Shown here: positions 10,716-25,700 of the stretch, one piece after another
Layout: each line of letters starts with the position of its first letter
Position numbering within the stretch: the first letter of the stretch is position 1
Assembly (NCBI GenBank): GCA_012932295.1
Contig: JAAONU010000001.1
Coordinates: 26,202,550 to 26,266,549, forward strand
DNA: 64,000 nt
Origin: Cyclina sinensis
Taxonomy: Eukaryota; Mollusca; Bivalvia; Venerida; Veneridae
Direction of reading: 5' to 3'
The notes under the pieces: model-generated
What the model was told of the DNA's origin: nothing
What the model saw: the letters and a program-made list of their open reading frames with translations, nothing else
The model's database searches: none
Position numbers and translations under genes: made by a program

Positions 10716-13700
10716 CTGTTACAAAATAAAGCTAGTGTCAAATGAATATAAAACTAGAACTGTGTCCATAGGACACGGATGCCCCCACTATGCATAAGTG
10801 CTCATAAACAAGAGCATGTATATTCTGTATGTAAGATTTAGGTGGGGAACAATTTTTTCTGTAGTTGCAAATAAATTGAGGTGTTTTGTATATTATTAAT
10901 GCTGTCCTTTTATTTCAAAATTAGATATTTTATACTGTAACAAGGGCTGTCGGATGGACAGCACGCTTGACTATTCTTGGTGCTTGAAGGTATAAAAAAT
11001 TTCTATATGGTATATAGTGAAAAAATCAACAAAGGGCCATAATTCTGTTAAATTTGGTCGCAGCAAAAAATCCTTCCTTTACTACCATCTACACATTAAG
11101 GTTGTTCATCCCTGGAAGTTTAAGCAAAATCTGCCATCCGGTTTAAGAGGGGTTGCGTTCACAAAATTTCTACATAGTATATAGTGAAAAAATCAACAAA
11201 GGGCCATAATTCTGTTAAATTTGGTCGCAGCGAAAATCCCTTCCTTTACTACCATCTACACATTAAGGTTGTTCATCCCTGGAAGTTTAAGCAAAATCTG
11301 CCATCCGGTTTAAGAGGAGTTGCGTTCACAAGATTTCGGGACATACGGACGGACGGACGGACAAGTGCAACGCTATATGCTCCCCACTTTGTGGGAGCAT
11401 AAAAAGTTTTGCCCCTCGGCAATTTTTGTAAAGAGCCATCCAAAGGCATCCCTGCCAAATTACATTTATATCTGCTTAGTAGTTTCAAAGGCATCCCTGC
11501 CAAATTACATTTAAACCTGCTAAGTAGTTTCAGAAAAGTTTTGCCTACAGACAGCCCCACCCTGATGCGGCCCAAATTTTTTTTCACAGATTTCTATATA
11601 ATTCATAATTTATTCAGAGAGTCACCCAAAACACATTTCTGAAAAATTATTTTCAAAGCAAGGCAGCGGTATCTCAGAACAAGAGCTATCACTGAATGAG
11701 ATTTATACCCCTGCAATATTGCCTTGTCAGAAGAAATGGGGAAATATAAAATGCACACACATCAACACTTATTGGGGATTTTGCACACCAGGTTTAAAAT
11801 CATAGTCCTAGAAATGTGAAAGAAGTTCTCCATACAAGATGACGGGCCATAAAAATCTATAAAGACGGTCAACAGAGGAACAGTTGTGCAAAATTATAGT
11901 CAAATCCTCAAGGGTTTGCTGAGGAGAACAGCTTCGAAGTTTTTCCTTTATGTCACTATAGCAACCAGAGTTCTGGACGAAAAGCAATAAATTTCACAAA
12001 TCTGAAAGGGGGGCATAAAAAGTCACAGTGCAAACCAGCATACGTACATGTTTAAATGGTGTCTGTACAGGCTCTGTCTCATTACATGGTCCAATAGGTT
12101 CATGTAAACCAACCACAACATTGTCTTCAGGTTTTGATGTAAACACAAGGTACACAAAGAATGTGTAATGTAATATAACCTCTGTCATTATTTCGTCTAA
12201 AAACCATCCTGGAAAATAAAGATGAAATGAATTAGTATAAAAACTAGATGGGTGTTCAGCTGAACACTTGTGTCGCCCTTGTATACTTTGTGAGAATAAC
12301 TAAGAAGTACAAAAAGGGGCATAACTCTGTCAAATGTGACCTTGACCTAAAGATTTTGGCATTATCACAACCGTTTTTGTAAGCAGTATAATTTTAAAGT
12401 TTCATGAGGAAATGTTTAGAAATGGCAAAGTATTTGCCAACGTTAAGTTTTCATGACAGACGAACAGACAGACAAAGCGATCCCTATGTATTGCCGTTTC
12501 TTTGAAAGGGTGACACAAAAAGTCAACTAGATCTTTGCATAAATCAAACACAGCTAACAAATAAAGCATACATGAAAATCAATTACAAAATAATTATACA
12601 GTGTAGAAAAATATAAACTGTTATACTTATCAATCAAAATGAACTAAATAAGAGCCATTTCAGTAAAACATATATCCCATCCCAGGAAGGCAGTAAAACA
12701 TATATCCCATCCCAGGAAGGCAGTAAAACATATATCCCATCCCAGGAAGGCACTTTCAAAATGGTCCAACCCCATTTAGAAGCTTGTTTGACAAGAATAG
12801 AGCCCCTAGAGAAAACACTAATATAATATGGAACACCACCCATTTTAATTCCTAGGTTGGGATATATGTTTGTCAGGAATGGCTGTAAGTACACAAGGTA
12901 TTATATATGCAGTTGTAGCTTAAGCTTCTGTCTGTGTGACAACCTTGGTCTAGTTGTTAAGGCTGCTGACTTGAAATCACTAAACTTTCACTGATCATGA
13001 GTTTCAACCTGCTGCTTTCAATGATAATTTTTGTTTTGAAGTTTACACTTTCTTGTCTGGTCATTCCTATGAATGATGGTAAGGTGAACTGGACTGTTAA
13101 TATTGCATTAAACTCCAACTACAGCTATCACTAAAGATGATTCATACCCCAAACTGCCACCCTGATACTAAATAAGGATAATATAAATATTCAGAATGCC
13201 CACCTATAATGCCTACTTCTTATCAACTAGAGTTGATTAATATCCCCAAAATATTGCCTTGTCACAGAAATATGGAAACCACAAGACAACAACTGCCACA
13301 TAGAGGATGTATTAAAATTGTTTAATTTTAAGGTAAAGAAAACTGATTTCAGCCTTAAAGTTTGTGCAAGAACCTAGTTTTATACTTGGAGAATGAGTTT
13401 AGTTATTATATGGTTATGTGAATGTCTAGTCTAGTAACAAGTTTGCAACAAGACAGAAATTTTGAAAGTATCCAGTATGGTTTTAGTGCACTTGTTCAAG
13501 GCAGTGACTGAATCATTGATATTAAAGTAGGTTAGGAATTATCAGCTATGTGAAATTTCAAAGCTTTAATTCAAATCTGCCAATACATGGGCAGAAAAGG
13601 ATTATAAATACACTAAAACCTGTATTAATGGTCACCTGAAAATTATTGTGGCTTTAGTAATCATACCCTCAATGCTGAATGGGAAATAAGACCACATGAA

Positions 13701-16700
13701 ATGAAATTGGAGGATGACTTTACAGAAGGACATTGAATGCAAATGATAATTTAGTGCAGTACACTAAAATAAGTGTTCATAAAAGGGGGATGACATTACA
13801 GAATAATGAACAATGGATGCAAATAGTATTATAGTGCAGCACACAGAAATGGCAACTAATCTGGAGAAATGATAAAGCAGCACACAGAAATGGCAACTAA
13901 TCTGGAGAAATGATAAAGAAGCACACAGAAATGGCAACTAATCTGGAGAAATGATAAGGCTGGATGATTTGGATGAGAAAACAAATAAGTTAGGTAATGT
14001 TACTAATCTAGGAATATTTACAGTACAAACATTTAAGGTAATGTATGAAAGTTCATTCATCACTGAACTCAACTTGAATGGTGCAATGTAATCCAAAATG
14101 CAATGCGTAAATTTAAAGTGACTGAACAAGTCTGTACAAGATTCATACTCACATTAGAAATTATGAAAACATTTCCTCCAGTGTATTGATTGTAACATTG
14201 TCAAACTATTTCTTGATGTCATTTACAGATCAAGTTGAACTTGACCGGCATATCATGATTAAACCATGTTTTTGAGCGGTATATCATGATTAAACCATGT
14301 TTTGTTGTGTTTTTTTTTTTTATCTGTGTGTTTTTTGAGGGGGGGGGGGGGGATACCTATTCATTAAAAAAACCTATTCATTAAAAAACAAAAAACAACA
14401 GGTCTGTCTCAAGGAAAGCTATACCCCCTGCCGCAGTAGAGCATTGGAATGGATAACAAGTGTGAAGACAGAAGGTTAGACCTCTCAATATGACACAGAA
14501 TGATGATTTCTATGGTTAACGGACAGCTACATTTGGACCTCATATTTGTAGCAGTTTAAAAGCTATGGAGTGGACACGAAATGTGGACTTTTTTTATATA
14601 TGCCCTATAAGTGTGACCTTGGGGGTAGAGACCAGGTTGTTGTGCTCTGCACATTGTCTCATAATGGTGATCATTTGTACCAAGTTATTTTAAAATCTTT
14701 CAAGCAGTTTAATAGTAATGGAGCAGATACAAAATGTGAACATTTTTATATATGACCTTTAAGTGTGACCTTGACCTTGGGGGTAGCGACCTTGTTCTTG
14801 CACTCTGCACATCGTCTCATAATGGTGATCATTTGCGCCAAGTTATTTCAAAAACTTTCAAGCAGTTTAATAGTAACGTAGCGGACATGAAATAGTACGA
14901 AGACAATCCACCTATTACAGTAGAACGCCTTCAAACCAGACAAGCTTGGGACCGGGCCTTTTGTCCAGTTTGGAGGGGTATCCAGTTTGGAGGGGTTATC
15001 TATATTTGGAAACAGAGACCTACACAGGGGTTGTTGTGTTTTTTTTGCATGACTTCATTTTGTGATGACAGCTGCATTGTCATGGTTTAGTGCAATATAA
15101 GAGTATTTTTTGGTGTTTTATGCTGCTTTCAATAATATTCCAGTAATTTTGTAATTGGTGAAAGAAAATGGATATAAAATGGTTGTTTTAAAGCAGTGCA
15201 AAAAAAAAGTAAAAAGTATATTATACAAAAATGTATTTGTTGGCCAGTGGAACTTTGTCAAATTATGTTTACAATCTGTAGGAAGTGGCAAACCAATAAT
15301 TTTCAGTAATGAAATTTAAACCCCTCAATGTCTCTAAATGTAAAAGGAATAAAAAACATTTATGTACTTTATTTTGACACAGAACTTATTTTGCCAAGTC
15401 AAAAAAGTCGAGCTAAAAATGTAGTCTCTAGAGTGTTAACAAGGTTTTTCCTTTGATTTGGCCTGGTGACCTAGATTTTGATCCCATATAACCTAGTTCT
15501 GATCTTGACCTAGAGATAATCAAGATAAAAAACCTCACCAATTCTCAGAATGACTGGATGTTAAAGGTGATTTGTAGTGTTAACAAAGTAAAATGTGGAC
15601 GGATGTCAGACGAAAGACAGACAGCAGATACTGGACATCCTGCGATCACTATGCTCAGGTGAGCTAAAAAAAAAAGTTTTAAAATTAGGGGGCCATAAAT
15701 AAATGATAAATTGGTGGTCTGAAGCCAGATTCGAACTCAACCTGTATTTTATGATGTTACATCTGTGTACCAAAAATTATTACAATACATTGCCTCATTA
15801 AAGAGTTATCATCCAGAAACCATGAAGCCGACCGACCGACAAGCTCACTCCTATACATCCCCCATAAACTTCGTTTGTGGAAGTATAATCAAACAATCCA
15901 AAATGGAAGCTGGGCTCAAAACCACTTTAAGCAATCAATGACTCAAGTAATTGCAGATACCTACCACATTCTCAATAACAGAAAAGCTGACCACATAGAA
16001 CAGTTGATAGCCACACCAACTCCATCTATATCACAAAAATACTGTCTAATAAGTAATGGTTAGATACAGACATAGAACTAAACTAAGTAACTATTTTTCA
16101 AAGATGAGTAACAGAACAAAATGGATCAAAACAGACCCCCTTACTTTTGCTATGATGAGCTTTACTCCTGTCTACATTCCTGTCTCCCATCCAGATTATA
16201 AGACCATACACAACAACAAGGAGCATAACGCAGACCTCTGTATGAATGCCATAACTATCATGGAGGGGATGGTATATAAACACAAACTGAACCACGCCCA
16301 GTGGGAATCCTAACATCGAAGCTAGTAAACAACACACTGTCTCTGTAATAAACCTGAAAAAGTTAAATATAAATAAATTATTACAATATCATGCATATTA
16401 AGTGTAAAGACATGCAGTTTTAAGGAAAACTAAATGGTGTGCTACAAAAAAGAATGCCGATATAGATGGTAACATACAACGCAAGAAAAAAATGTATACC
16501 TGTCAGATTCAGAGTAGTTTAGCTCTTTGGTTTTAATATTACAGAATTATTTGCCTTGAAATCATTCAGTCTAACTCATTTTTGATTTTAGGTCTGTAAG
16601 CTAAGCACTGTAAGCATACTATGACTGGTACCAAGTATGTATTGTCTTTTGTGACAAGCCTTTCTTTACTGCTTTGGTACCTGTCACCACTGGCTTGACA

Positions 16701-19700
16701 TCAATAGTAACTTCAAACCTACAGAAACATGTAAGTGTCGGACTGATGATGCAAGTTCACTAGACAGACAAAGCTTCTGATCCTATCTGCTGTATCTAAT
16801 TGCTCGTATATCAAATATAGGCAAATAAACATGTCAAGCTAAACGAAGCAAATACACACAAATGAAACACATCAAATATACAAAAAGGCTAAAATGCACT
16901 GAGGTTTTACACAACCCCTATGCCAAATTATAATGCTATTTTAGCATTACCAATAGCTAAAACAGACTCTCACTACTAGAATTTTCAAAATAATCTAAAC
17001 AAGAAAGCCATGATGTGACCCCTAGGGCATGGCCAATTTTGACCCCAGGGACATAATTTAAACAACTTTGGTAGAGGACCTCTAGATGATAAATATCTAA
17101 GCTCCAGGTTTTGTGGTTTCTGACAAGAAGATTTTTAAAGGATTTTCTTTTTGTTGCCATAGCAATCAGCTGCATGGAACTGAATTCTTTGAACAACTTT
17201 AGTAGTTTTATTAATTTTGGCCAAGTGGTATCAGAGGAGATGTCGTTTGAATCATAATGTTGACACACTAACACACGACAACTGACATCATGTGATCACA
17301 ATAGCTATTTTTTTGTATTATTTCAAGTTAAACTGTTTCAAAATGACTTGTACGTTTGATAAGATTGAAAATTTGACAAATAAGTTTCTTTCTCAGTGCT
17401 ATCCTAGGAATGGTATAAATATTTTGATAGAGCACTTGAAGTTAGTTTCTTTGATATAAGAAGCATGACTGTTCTTTCCTACCCTGCATACTGGTATGTC
17501 TCCTTGCTCGGGGCTAGTAGTTTATGGCTTGCATGAAATACAGCAGTAAAGCTGCAGGCAAAGGTTGCATGGAAGTAGTAGCTAGTCCAAGGTACCCAGT
17601 AATGTCTGTCATAGATGTTTGGGTCCGTGTCATGCCATGTCCAGAACAGGTTCTTGATGCCCAGAATGTCATACGGTAGATCTAGGGTCACTACAGTGAG
17701 GCCAACTGCAAGTGAGAAATGGTGGTAGTAATATCATGTGATCAGAGAAGCAGGAGATATAATTATAACTTGATATGCATTACAAAAGCAGTCATTTGAA
17801 CCTGGATGATAAAACAAAGAATGACAAAATCTGCTCTTAAACATCTTGACTGCTTGATGACACAAGTCTAAACTTCATGGTTTCTCATAGGTTTCAATCC
17901 AGGAAAAGGAGTGTTGTTTCTTTTTTGGCAAAGACTTAGTAGGTAATGTTAACATTATGAATAAGAAAAATTACAGATCTCTGATATTTAATCATGAACA
18001 AGAGGGTCATGATGGCCCTGGATCGCTCACCTGAGTACTTTGGCTGTAGGTTTGCTGTTAAGCAGTATTTCATTTTTTAATTGAAAATATGTAAGTGCCT
18101 ACAAACCAAATATGTAAAATATCAGTCAATAAATAAAGGCTCTATGACAGAAAGTAGAAATATCTATTATAAGCTATGGTGACCTTGACCTTGACCCAGT
18201 GACCTCAAACCCTACCCATGGGTAGAGGTCCATGCAAGGAACCTCTTTACTGAATATCAACAAGAGGGCCATGATGGCCCTGTATCGCTCACCTGAGTAT
18301 GACTGCTTTAAACAAAGTTGCTATGGACCTGGTTATTTGACCCCAGATGGCCCATATTCAAACTTGACCTAGAAATTATTGAAACAATCTCTTTGACAAA
18401 TTTCAAGGTTATTTGTACTGAAAATGTTATCTCTAGAGTGTTAACAAGATTTTTCCATATTTGGGCTCTATGACCTAGTTTTTGACCCCAGATTACCCAT
18501 ATCCAAACTTGAGCTACAAATCATCAAAACAACCTTCCTGACAAATTTCCAGGACATTTGGACTAAAAATGTAACCTCTAGAGGATAAACAAGGTTTTTC
18601 TACTTTCGGGCTCTGTGACCTAGTTTTTGACCCCAGAAAACCTATATTCAAAACTAAGCTAGAAATCATCGATAGAACCTTTCTGACAAATTTCCAGGTT
18701 ATTTGGACTGAAAATGCTACCTTTAGAATGTTAACAAGGTTTTTCCATATTTGGACTCTGTGACCTAGTTTGTGACTCCAGATGACCCATATTCGAACTT
18801 GATCTAGAAATCCTCAAGGCAACTTTTCTGACAAATTTCCAGATTATTTGGGCTGAAAATGTAACCTCTAGAGTGTTAACAAGGTTTTTCCATATTTGGG
18901 CTCTGTGACCTAGTTTTTGACCCAAGATGACCCATACTCCAACTTGAGCTAGAAATCATCAAGGAAACCTGTCTGACAAATTTCCAGGATATTTGGACTG
19001 AAAATGTAACCTCTGGAGTGTTAAAAAGTTTTTTACATATTTGAACCATGTGACCTAGTTTTTGATCCCAGATGACCCATATCCAAATCTGAGCTAGAAA
19101 TTTTTGAAAAAATCTTTCTGACAAATTTCAAGGACATTTGGACTAAAAATGTAACCTCTAGAGGATTAACAAGGTTTTTCTACTTTCGGGCTCTGTGACC
19201 TAGTTTTTGACCCCAGAAAACCTATATTCAAAACTAAGCTAGAAATCATCGATAGAACCTTTCTGACAAATTTCCAGGTTATTTGGACTGAAAATGCTAC
19301 CTTTAGAATGTTAACAAGGTTTTTCCATATTTGGACTCTGTGACCTAGTTTGTGACTCCAGATGACCCATATTCGAACTTGATCTAGAAATCCTCAAGGC
19401 AACTTTTCTGACAAATTTCCAGATTATTTGGGCTGAAAATGTAACCTCTAGAGTGTTAACAAGGTTTTTCCATATTTGGGCTCTGTGACCTAGTTTTTGA
19501 CCCCAGATGACCCATATTTGAACTTGACCTAGAAATTGTCAAAGCAACCTTTCTGACAAATTTCCAGATTATTTGGGCTGAAAATGTAACCTCTAGAGTG
19601 TTAACAAGGTTTTTCCATATTTGGGCTCTGTGACCTAGTTTTTGACCCCAGATGACCCATATTTGAACTTGACCTAGAAATTGTCAAAGCAACCTTTTTG

Positions 19701-22700
19701 ACAAAATTCCAGATTATTTGGGCTGAAAATGTAACCTCTAGAGTGTTAACAAGATTTTTCTATTTTTGGGCTCCGTGACCTAGTTTTTGAACCCAGATTA
19801 CCCATATTTGAACTTGAGCTAGAAATCATCAATAGAACCTTTCTGACAAATTTCCAGGATATTTGGACTGAAAAAGTAGCCTCTAGAGTGTTAACAAGGT
19901 TTTTCTATATTTGGGCTCTGTGACCTAGTTTTCCAACCCTGATAACCCATGTTCGAACTCGTCCGAGATATCAATGAGACAAACATCCCGTGCAAGTTTC
20001 ATGACAATTGAGGCAAAAATGTGACCACTAGAGTGTTAACGAACTAATTGTGGACGGACGGACGGACGGACGGACGGACGACGGACGACGGACAAAAGGT
20101 GATCAGAAAAGCTCACTCTGTCACTACGTGACAGGTGAGCTAAAAATATTGGTCTATAAATCAAGGCTCTATGAGGTACAGTAGATAAATCTACTTTTAA
20201 CCTCTGTGACCTTTAACCTAATCCAAAAATTTGAAAAAGCTTGATAAAGCTTGCTTCATGCCAAATTTTAAAATTCTAGGTCTTGTGGTTTCAGACAAGA
20301 AGATTTTTAAAGATTTTCTTCTATATTGTTATTTAAAACTTGTGACCCCTCGGGCGGGGCCAATAGTGACCCCAGAGACATTTTTCTAACAAACTTGGTA
20401 GAGGTCCACTAGACAATGCTACACACCAAATATCTAAGCTCTATAACTTACGGTTTCTGATAAGAAGATTTTTTTAAGATTTTCCTATATAACTCTATGT
20501 AAAACAAGTGACCCCCGGGGCGGGGCCATTTTTGACCCAGAGGCCAGGATTTGAACAAACTTGGTAGAGGTCCACTAGACAATGCTACATACCAAATATC
20601 TAAACTCTAGGCCTTGTGGTTTCTGACAAGAAGATTTTCAAGTTTTCCCTATATAACTCTATGTAAAACAAGTGACCCCAAGGGCGGGGCCATTTTTGAC
20701 CCAGAGGCCAGGATTTTAACAAACTTGGTAGAGGTCCACTAGGCAATGCTACACACCAAATATCTAAGCTCTATAACTTACGGTTTCTGACAAGAAGATT
20801 TTTTAAAGATTTTCCTATATACCTCTATGTAAAACTAGTGGCCCCTGGGGCGGGGTCATTTTTGACACAGAGGCCATGATTTGAACAAACTTGGTAGAGG
20901 TCCACTAGACAATGCTACAAACCAAATATCTAAGCTCTATAACTTACGGTTTCTGATAAGAAGATTTTTTTAAGATTTTCCTATATAACTCTATGTAAAA
21001 CAAGTGACCCCCGGGGCGGGGCCATTTTTGACCCAGAGGCCAGGATTTGAACAAACTTGGTAGAGGTCCACTAGACAATGCTACATACCAAATATCTTAA
21101 CTGTATGCCTTCTTGTTTCTGACAAAAAGATTTTTTAGTTTTTCCTATATAACTCTATGTAAAACAAGTGACCCCAAGGGCGGGGCCATTTTTGACCCAG
21201 AGGCCAGGATTTGAACAAACTTGGTAGAGGTCCACTAGGCAATGCTACACACCAAATATCTAAGCTCTATAACTTACGGTTTCTGACAAGAAGATTTTTT
21301 AAAGATTTTCCTATATAACTCTATGTAAAACTAGTGGCCCCTGGGGCGGGGTCATTTTTGACCCAGAGGCCATGATTTGAACAAACTTGGTAGAGGTCCA
21401 CTAGGCAATGCTACAAACCAAATATCTAAGCTCTATAACTTACGGTTTCTGACAAGAAGATTTTTTAAGATTTTCCTATATAACTCTATGTAAAACTAGT
21501 GGCCCCTGGGGCGGGGTCATTTTTGACCCAGAGGACAGGATTTGAACAAACTTGGTAGAGGTCCACTAGGCAATGCTACACACCAAATATCTAAGCTCTA
21601 TAACTTACGGTTTCTGACAAGAAGATTTTTTAAAGATTTTCCTATATACCTCTATGTAAAACTAGTGGCCCCTGGGGCGGGGTCATTTTTGACACAGAGG
21701 CCATGATTTGAACAAACTTGGTAGAGGTCCACTAGACAATGCTACAAACCAAATATCTAAGCTCTATAACTTTCGGTTTCTGACAAAAAGATTTTTTAAG
21801 ATTTTCTTATATAACTCTATGTAAAACTAGTGGCCCCTGGGGCGGGGCCATTTTTGACCCAGAGGACAGGATTTGAACAAACTTGGTAGAGGTCCACTAG
21901 GCAATGCTACACACCAAATATCTAAGCTCTATAACTTACGGTTTCTGACAAGAAGATTTTTTTAAGATTTTCCTATATAACTCTATGTAAAACTAGTGGC
22001 CCCTGGGGCGGGGTCATTTTTGACCCAGAGGCCATGATTTGAACAAACTTGGTAGAGGTCCACTAGGCAATGCTACAAACCAAATATCTAAGCTCTATAA
22101 CTTACGGTTTCTGACAAGAAGATTTTTTAAGATTTTCCTATATAACTCTATGTAAAACTAGTGGCCCCTGGGGCGGGGCCATTTTTGACCCAGAGGACAG
22201 GATTTGAACAAACTTGGTAGAGGTCCACTAGACAATGCTACACACCAAATATCTAAGCTTTATAACTTACGGTTTCTGACAAAAAGATTTTTTAAGATTT
22301 TCTTATATAACTCTATGTAAAACAAGTGACCCCCGGGGCGGGGCCATTTTTGACCCAGAGGCCATGATTTGAACAAACTTGGTAGAGGTCCACTAGACAA
22401 TGCTTCATACCAAATATCTAAACTCTAGGCCTTGTGGTTTCTGACAAGAAGATTTTCAAGTTTTCCCTATATAACTCTATGTAAAATCAACTGACCCCTG
22501 GGTTGGGGTCAGTTTTGTCCCCAGGGACATAGTTTGAACAAACTTGGTAGAGGTCCACTAGATGATGCTTCATACCAAATATCAAAGCTCCAGGCCTTGT
22601 GGTTTCGGAGAAGAAGATTTTTAAAGATCCAACTTATAAAATCTATTTTTAGCTCCAGTGAACCAGAAATGCAATGGACCAGAACCATTTGAACAATCTT

Positions 22701-25700
22701 GGTAGAGCTTCATGCAAGGAACATCCCAGGCAAGTTTCATTAAATTTGCCCCATTGGTTTCAGAGGAGATGTCGTTTGAATGAAAAGTTGACGACGGACG
22801 GACGGACGGACGGACGGACGACGGACAAAGACCGATCAGAATAGCTCACCCTGAGCACTTTGTGCTCAGGTGAGCTAAAAAGACAGCACTTCCTTTCCAG
22901 GTGATCAATAATAAATATACACTGTCAGAGCAAGAACCTTGTATTGCTTTTTCTTACAAACTCATTCTTGTGTTTAAAGATACACATCATAGTTGAACAT
23001 GAACTTCTAAATGGTCTTCATCAACCTGACTAAAATAATGGGAACAGAAAATCAACTTTGTAAAATTCAAAACCAACAGTGTTAACCTTCATATTTCCCA
23101 GAATTAACAAATGTCCAGTACCTGCAAATGGTTGAGCCCACCATCTCATCCCTGAATGAGCTACAGCCACACTGGCAGTGTAGATAAATACTGCATCTGA
23201 AACAAATGTTATAAATAGGTAATGATGACAAAAAAGTTTCACTCAATACAACTTTATTTGCATTTCAGCAAATTCAGATGTTATCCATACTGGGTGAAGT
23301 TAGTAAGTCTATGAAGCAATCTGACTAAAGTTCATGACCTCTCTACAGTTAGATCTGAAGACAACCCATTTATTTCTATCTTCTTGCTAACCTGGAATTT
23401 CAAATATTGTTATTTAAATCCCAATCAAAGTCACTGCAGCTTATGATGTGTCTCAATAGTTTACCTGTGCACACTGCAATAGTTTACCTGTACATGACAT
23501 ACTGATACAGTGTGTAAACTTCTCTAGAATAACACTGTTTATATCCTCGCAGATGGATAATGCTTAGATATTTTGAAAATATTTTCACATGTTTCATCAG
23601 ACTCTCCTTGTATTTAAATTTTTTTTTATTCACAGAATGAAATTCAATCAATGCATCAACACAGTCATAAATGTAACAAAAATATTAACAACAAGGAGGC
23701 TACTGGCCCCAGGTTACTCACCTTGCACAGAATGGTACTGGTGCAAAATGCTGTAAGCTAATGAAAATGTTTATCACCAGAATTTGAACAAGAGCCACTG
23801 CAAGTCAACTTTTTCCTTTTTCCAAAGGCAAACACAATGGAGAAAGCACATGTGGTGAAGGGTTTTCAAAGGCAACATCATTTTGAATTATTACTATCAA
23901 ATCCATCCATTAACAACAAAGTTATGACCAATTTTAGCAAAATTCAAAATTCCTTGAAGGTCAAGATCAAGTTCAGTTTAACCTTCCTGAAAGTATTGTC
24001 CAAAGGGTACTTATGTCCAAGTAGGAAGACAATACATCTATTAATAACAAGTTTTGTTCTCAGTGTTGTTTTGTCCCAGTATGAATCAAATTCATCCATT
24101 AATAACAAAGTTGTGGCAATTTAAGCAAAATTCAATAACTTGACCTTGAAGGTCAAGGTCATTTTAGGGTCAAGGTCATACCTGAATATGGCCAATTTTA
24201 ACAATATTCAATAATTTGACCTTGAAGCTGAAGGTCAAATAAAGATCTAGGTCATACTTGAGTAATTCAACATGTTGGTTTTGTCAGAAGTGTTGTGGCC
24301 AATTTTAGCAATATTCAATAATTTGACCTTAAAAGTCAAGGTCAAATAAAGATCAAGTTCAGTTTAACCTTCTTGTAGGTATTGTCCGAAGGGTACTTAT
24401 GTCCAAGTACGAAGACAATACATCCATTAATAGCAAAGATATAGCCAATGACCCCTGGGGCGGGGTCAATTTTGACCCAAGGAACATAATTTGAACAATC
24501 TTGGTAGAAGTCCATCAGACACTGTTTCATGTCAAATATCTAAGCTCTAGCTGTTGTGGTTTCAGAGAAGAAGACTTCTTAAAGTTTTTATTATATACAT
24601 ATATGGAAAACCCATGATACCCCCACTACTCCCACGAGGCGGGGCCATTTTTGATCCCAGGGCTATAATTTGAACAATCTTGGTAGAGGTCCACTAGACA
24701 ATGTTTGATCCCAAATACATGTATATAAGCTCTAGCACTTGGGGTTTTAGAGAAGAAGATTTTTTCAAGGTTTTACTATATTAATATAAGGAAAACCCAT
24801 GACCCCGGGGCCATAATTTGAACAATCTTGGTAGAGTTTAACTAGACCATGTTTCATGACAAATATCTAAGCTCTAGCCTTTGGGGTTTCAGAGAAGGAG
24901 ATTTTTGAAGGTTTAACTAAGGAAAACCCATGACCCCCAGGGCAGGGTCAATTTTGACTTGAGGACCATAATTTGAACAATCTTAGAAGAGTTCCACTAG
25001 AAGATGTTTCATTTCTAATACCTAAGCTCTAGCCCTTGGGGTTTCAGAGAAGAAGATTTTTTAAGATTTATTATATACATATAAGGAAAATCAATGACCC
25101 CAGGGCGGGGCCAATTTTCCCCCCAGAGGCATAATTTGAACAACTTTTGTAGAGGACCTCTAGATGATGTTACATACTACATATCAAACCTCTGGGCCCT
25201 GTAGTTTCAGACCAGAAGACTTGAAATTTGCATTTTTGAAACAACTTTTTTGGCCTTGAGATCTACTGATGCAACCGACCGAAGCCATTTGAACAACTTT
25301 GACAGGGGACCACCCAAGGATCAATCCTGTGAAATTTGGTCAAAATCCAGTAATGGCTTCAGAGGAGATGTTGTTTAAAGAAATTGTTAACGACGCACCA
25401 CAAAGCAAGACGGACAAAGGAGGATCACAAAAGCTCACCACAAGCTTCGCAGGTGAGTTAAAAATGAGTCTGCTCTATTATTCAAATGCATGCAGTATCG
25501 TATCAAATGTTCGATGCTATTGAAAATTTTTTGCTCATACATTTATCTTATTAATTTAGAAGATTTTGCCAAATAAAGTTTACTCTGAGTTCAGTAACAA
25601 TATATTTATGGCAGAAAACCTCCGACGTGTGAGAACTATTATTTGGGATCCCAGCTGTTTGTACAGACTTTCACCAGTTAAATATATGCTTCCTTGATTT

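Larger units (their letters stand above)
17998..22880 (-). mobile_element. Outer terminal-hairpin element with a nested copy inside
   Basis: Left end is ACAAGAGGGTCATGATGGCC and GCTCACCTGAG (18026-18036). Right end is the hairpin CTGAGCAC (22851-22858) TTT GTGCTCAG (22862-22869), then GTGAGCTAAAAAG, preceded by (GACG)n at 22790-22820. CTCACCTGAG at the left is the inverted complement of CTCAGGTGAG at the right. The core is the 165-bp array. A second element of the same family, 18259-20146, interrupts it: sequence like TATTGGTCTATAAATCAAGG resumes at 20144 and matches the pre-insertion part near 18114. Confidence 0.7.

Noticed and set aside
11273..11587. Open frames on both strands over 11.2-11.6 kb
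   Set aside because: They cross the boundary between a mobile element and a 46-bp duplication and contain the translated GACG tract.
18731..19124. Minus-strand frames with MGHLGSKTRSQSPNMEK
   Set aside because: They are translations of consecutive 145-bp repeat units.
20340..22520. Regularly spaced repeats that could suggest a CRISPR-like array
   Set aside because: The 165-bp units are similar along their whole length, with no unique spacers, and the DNA is eukaryotic.
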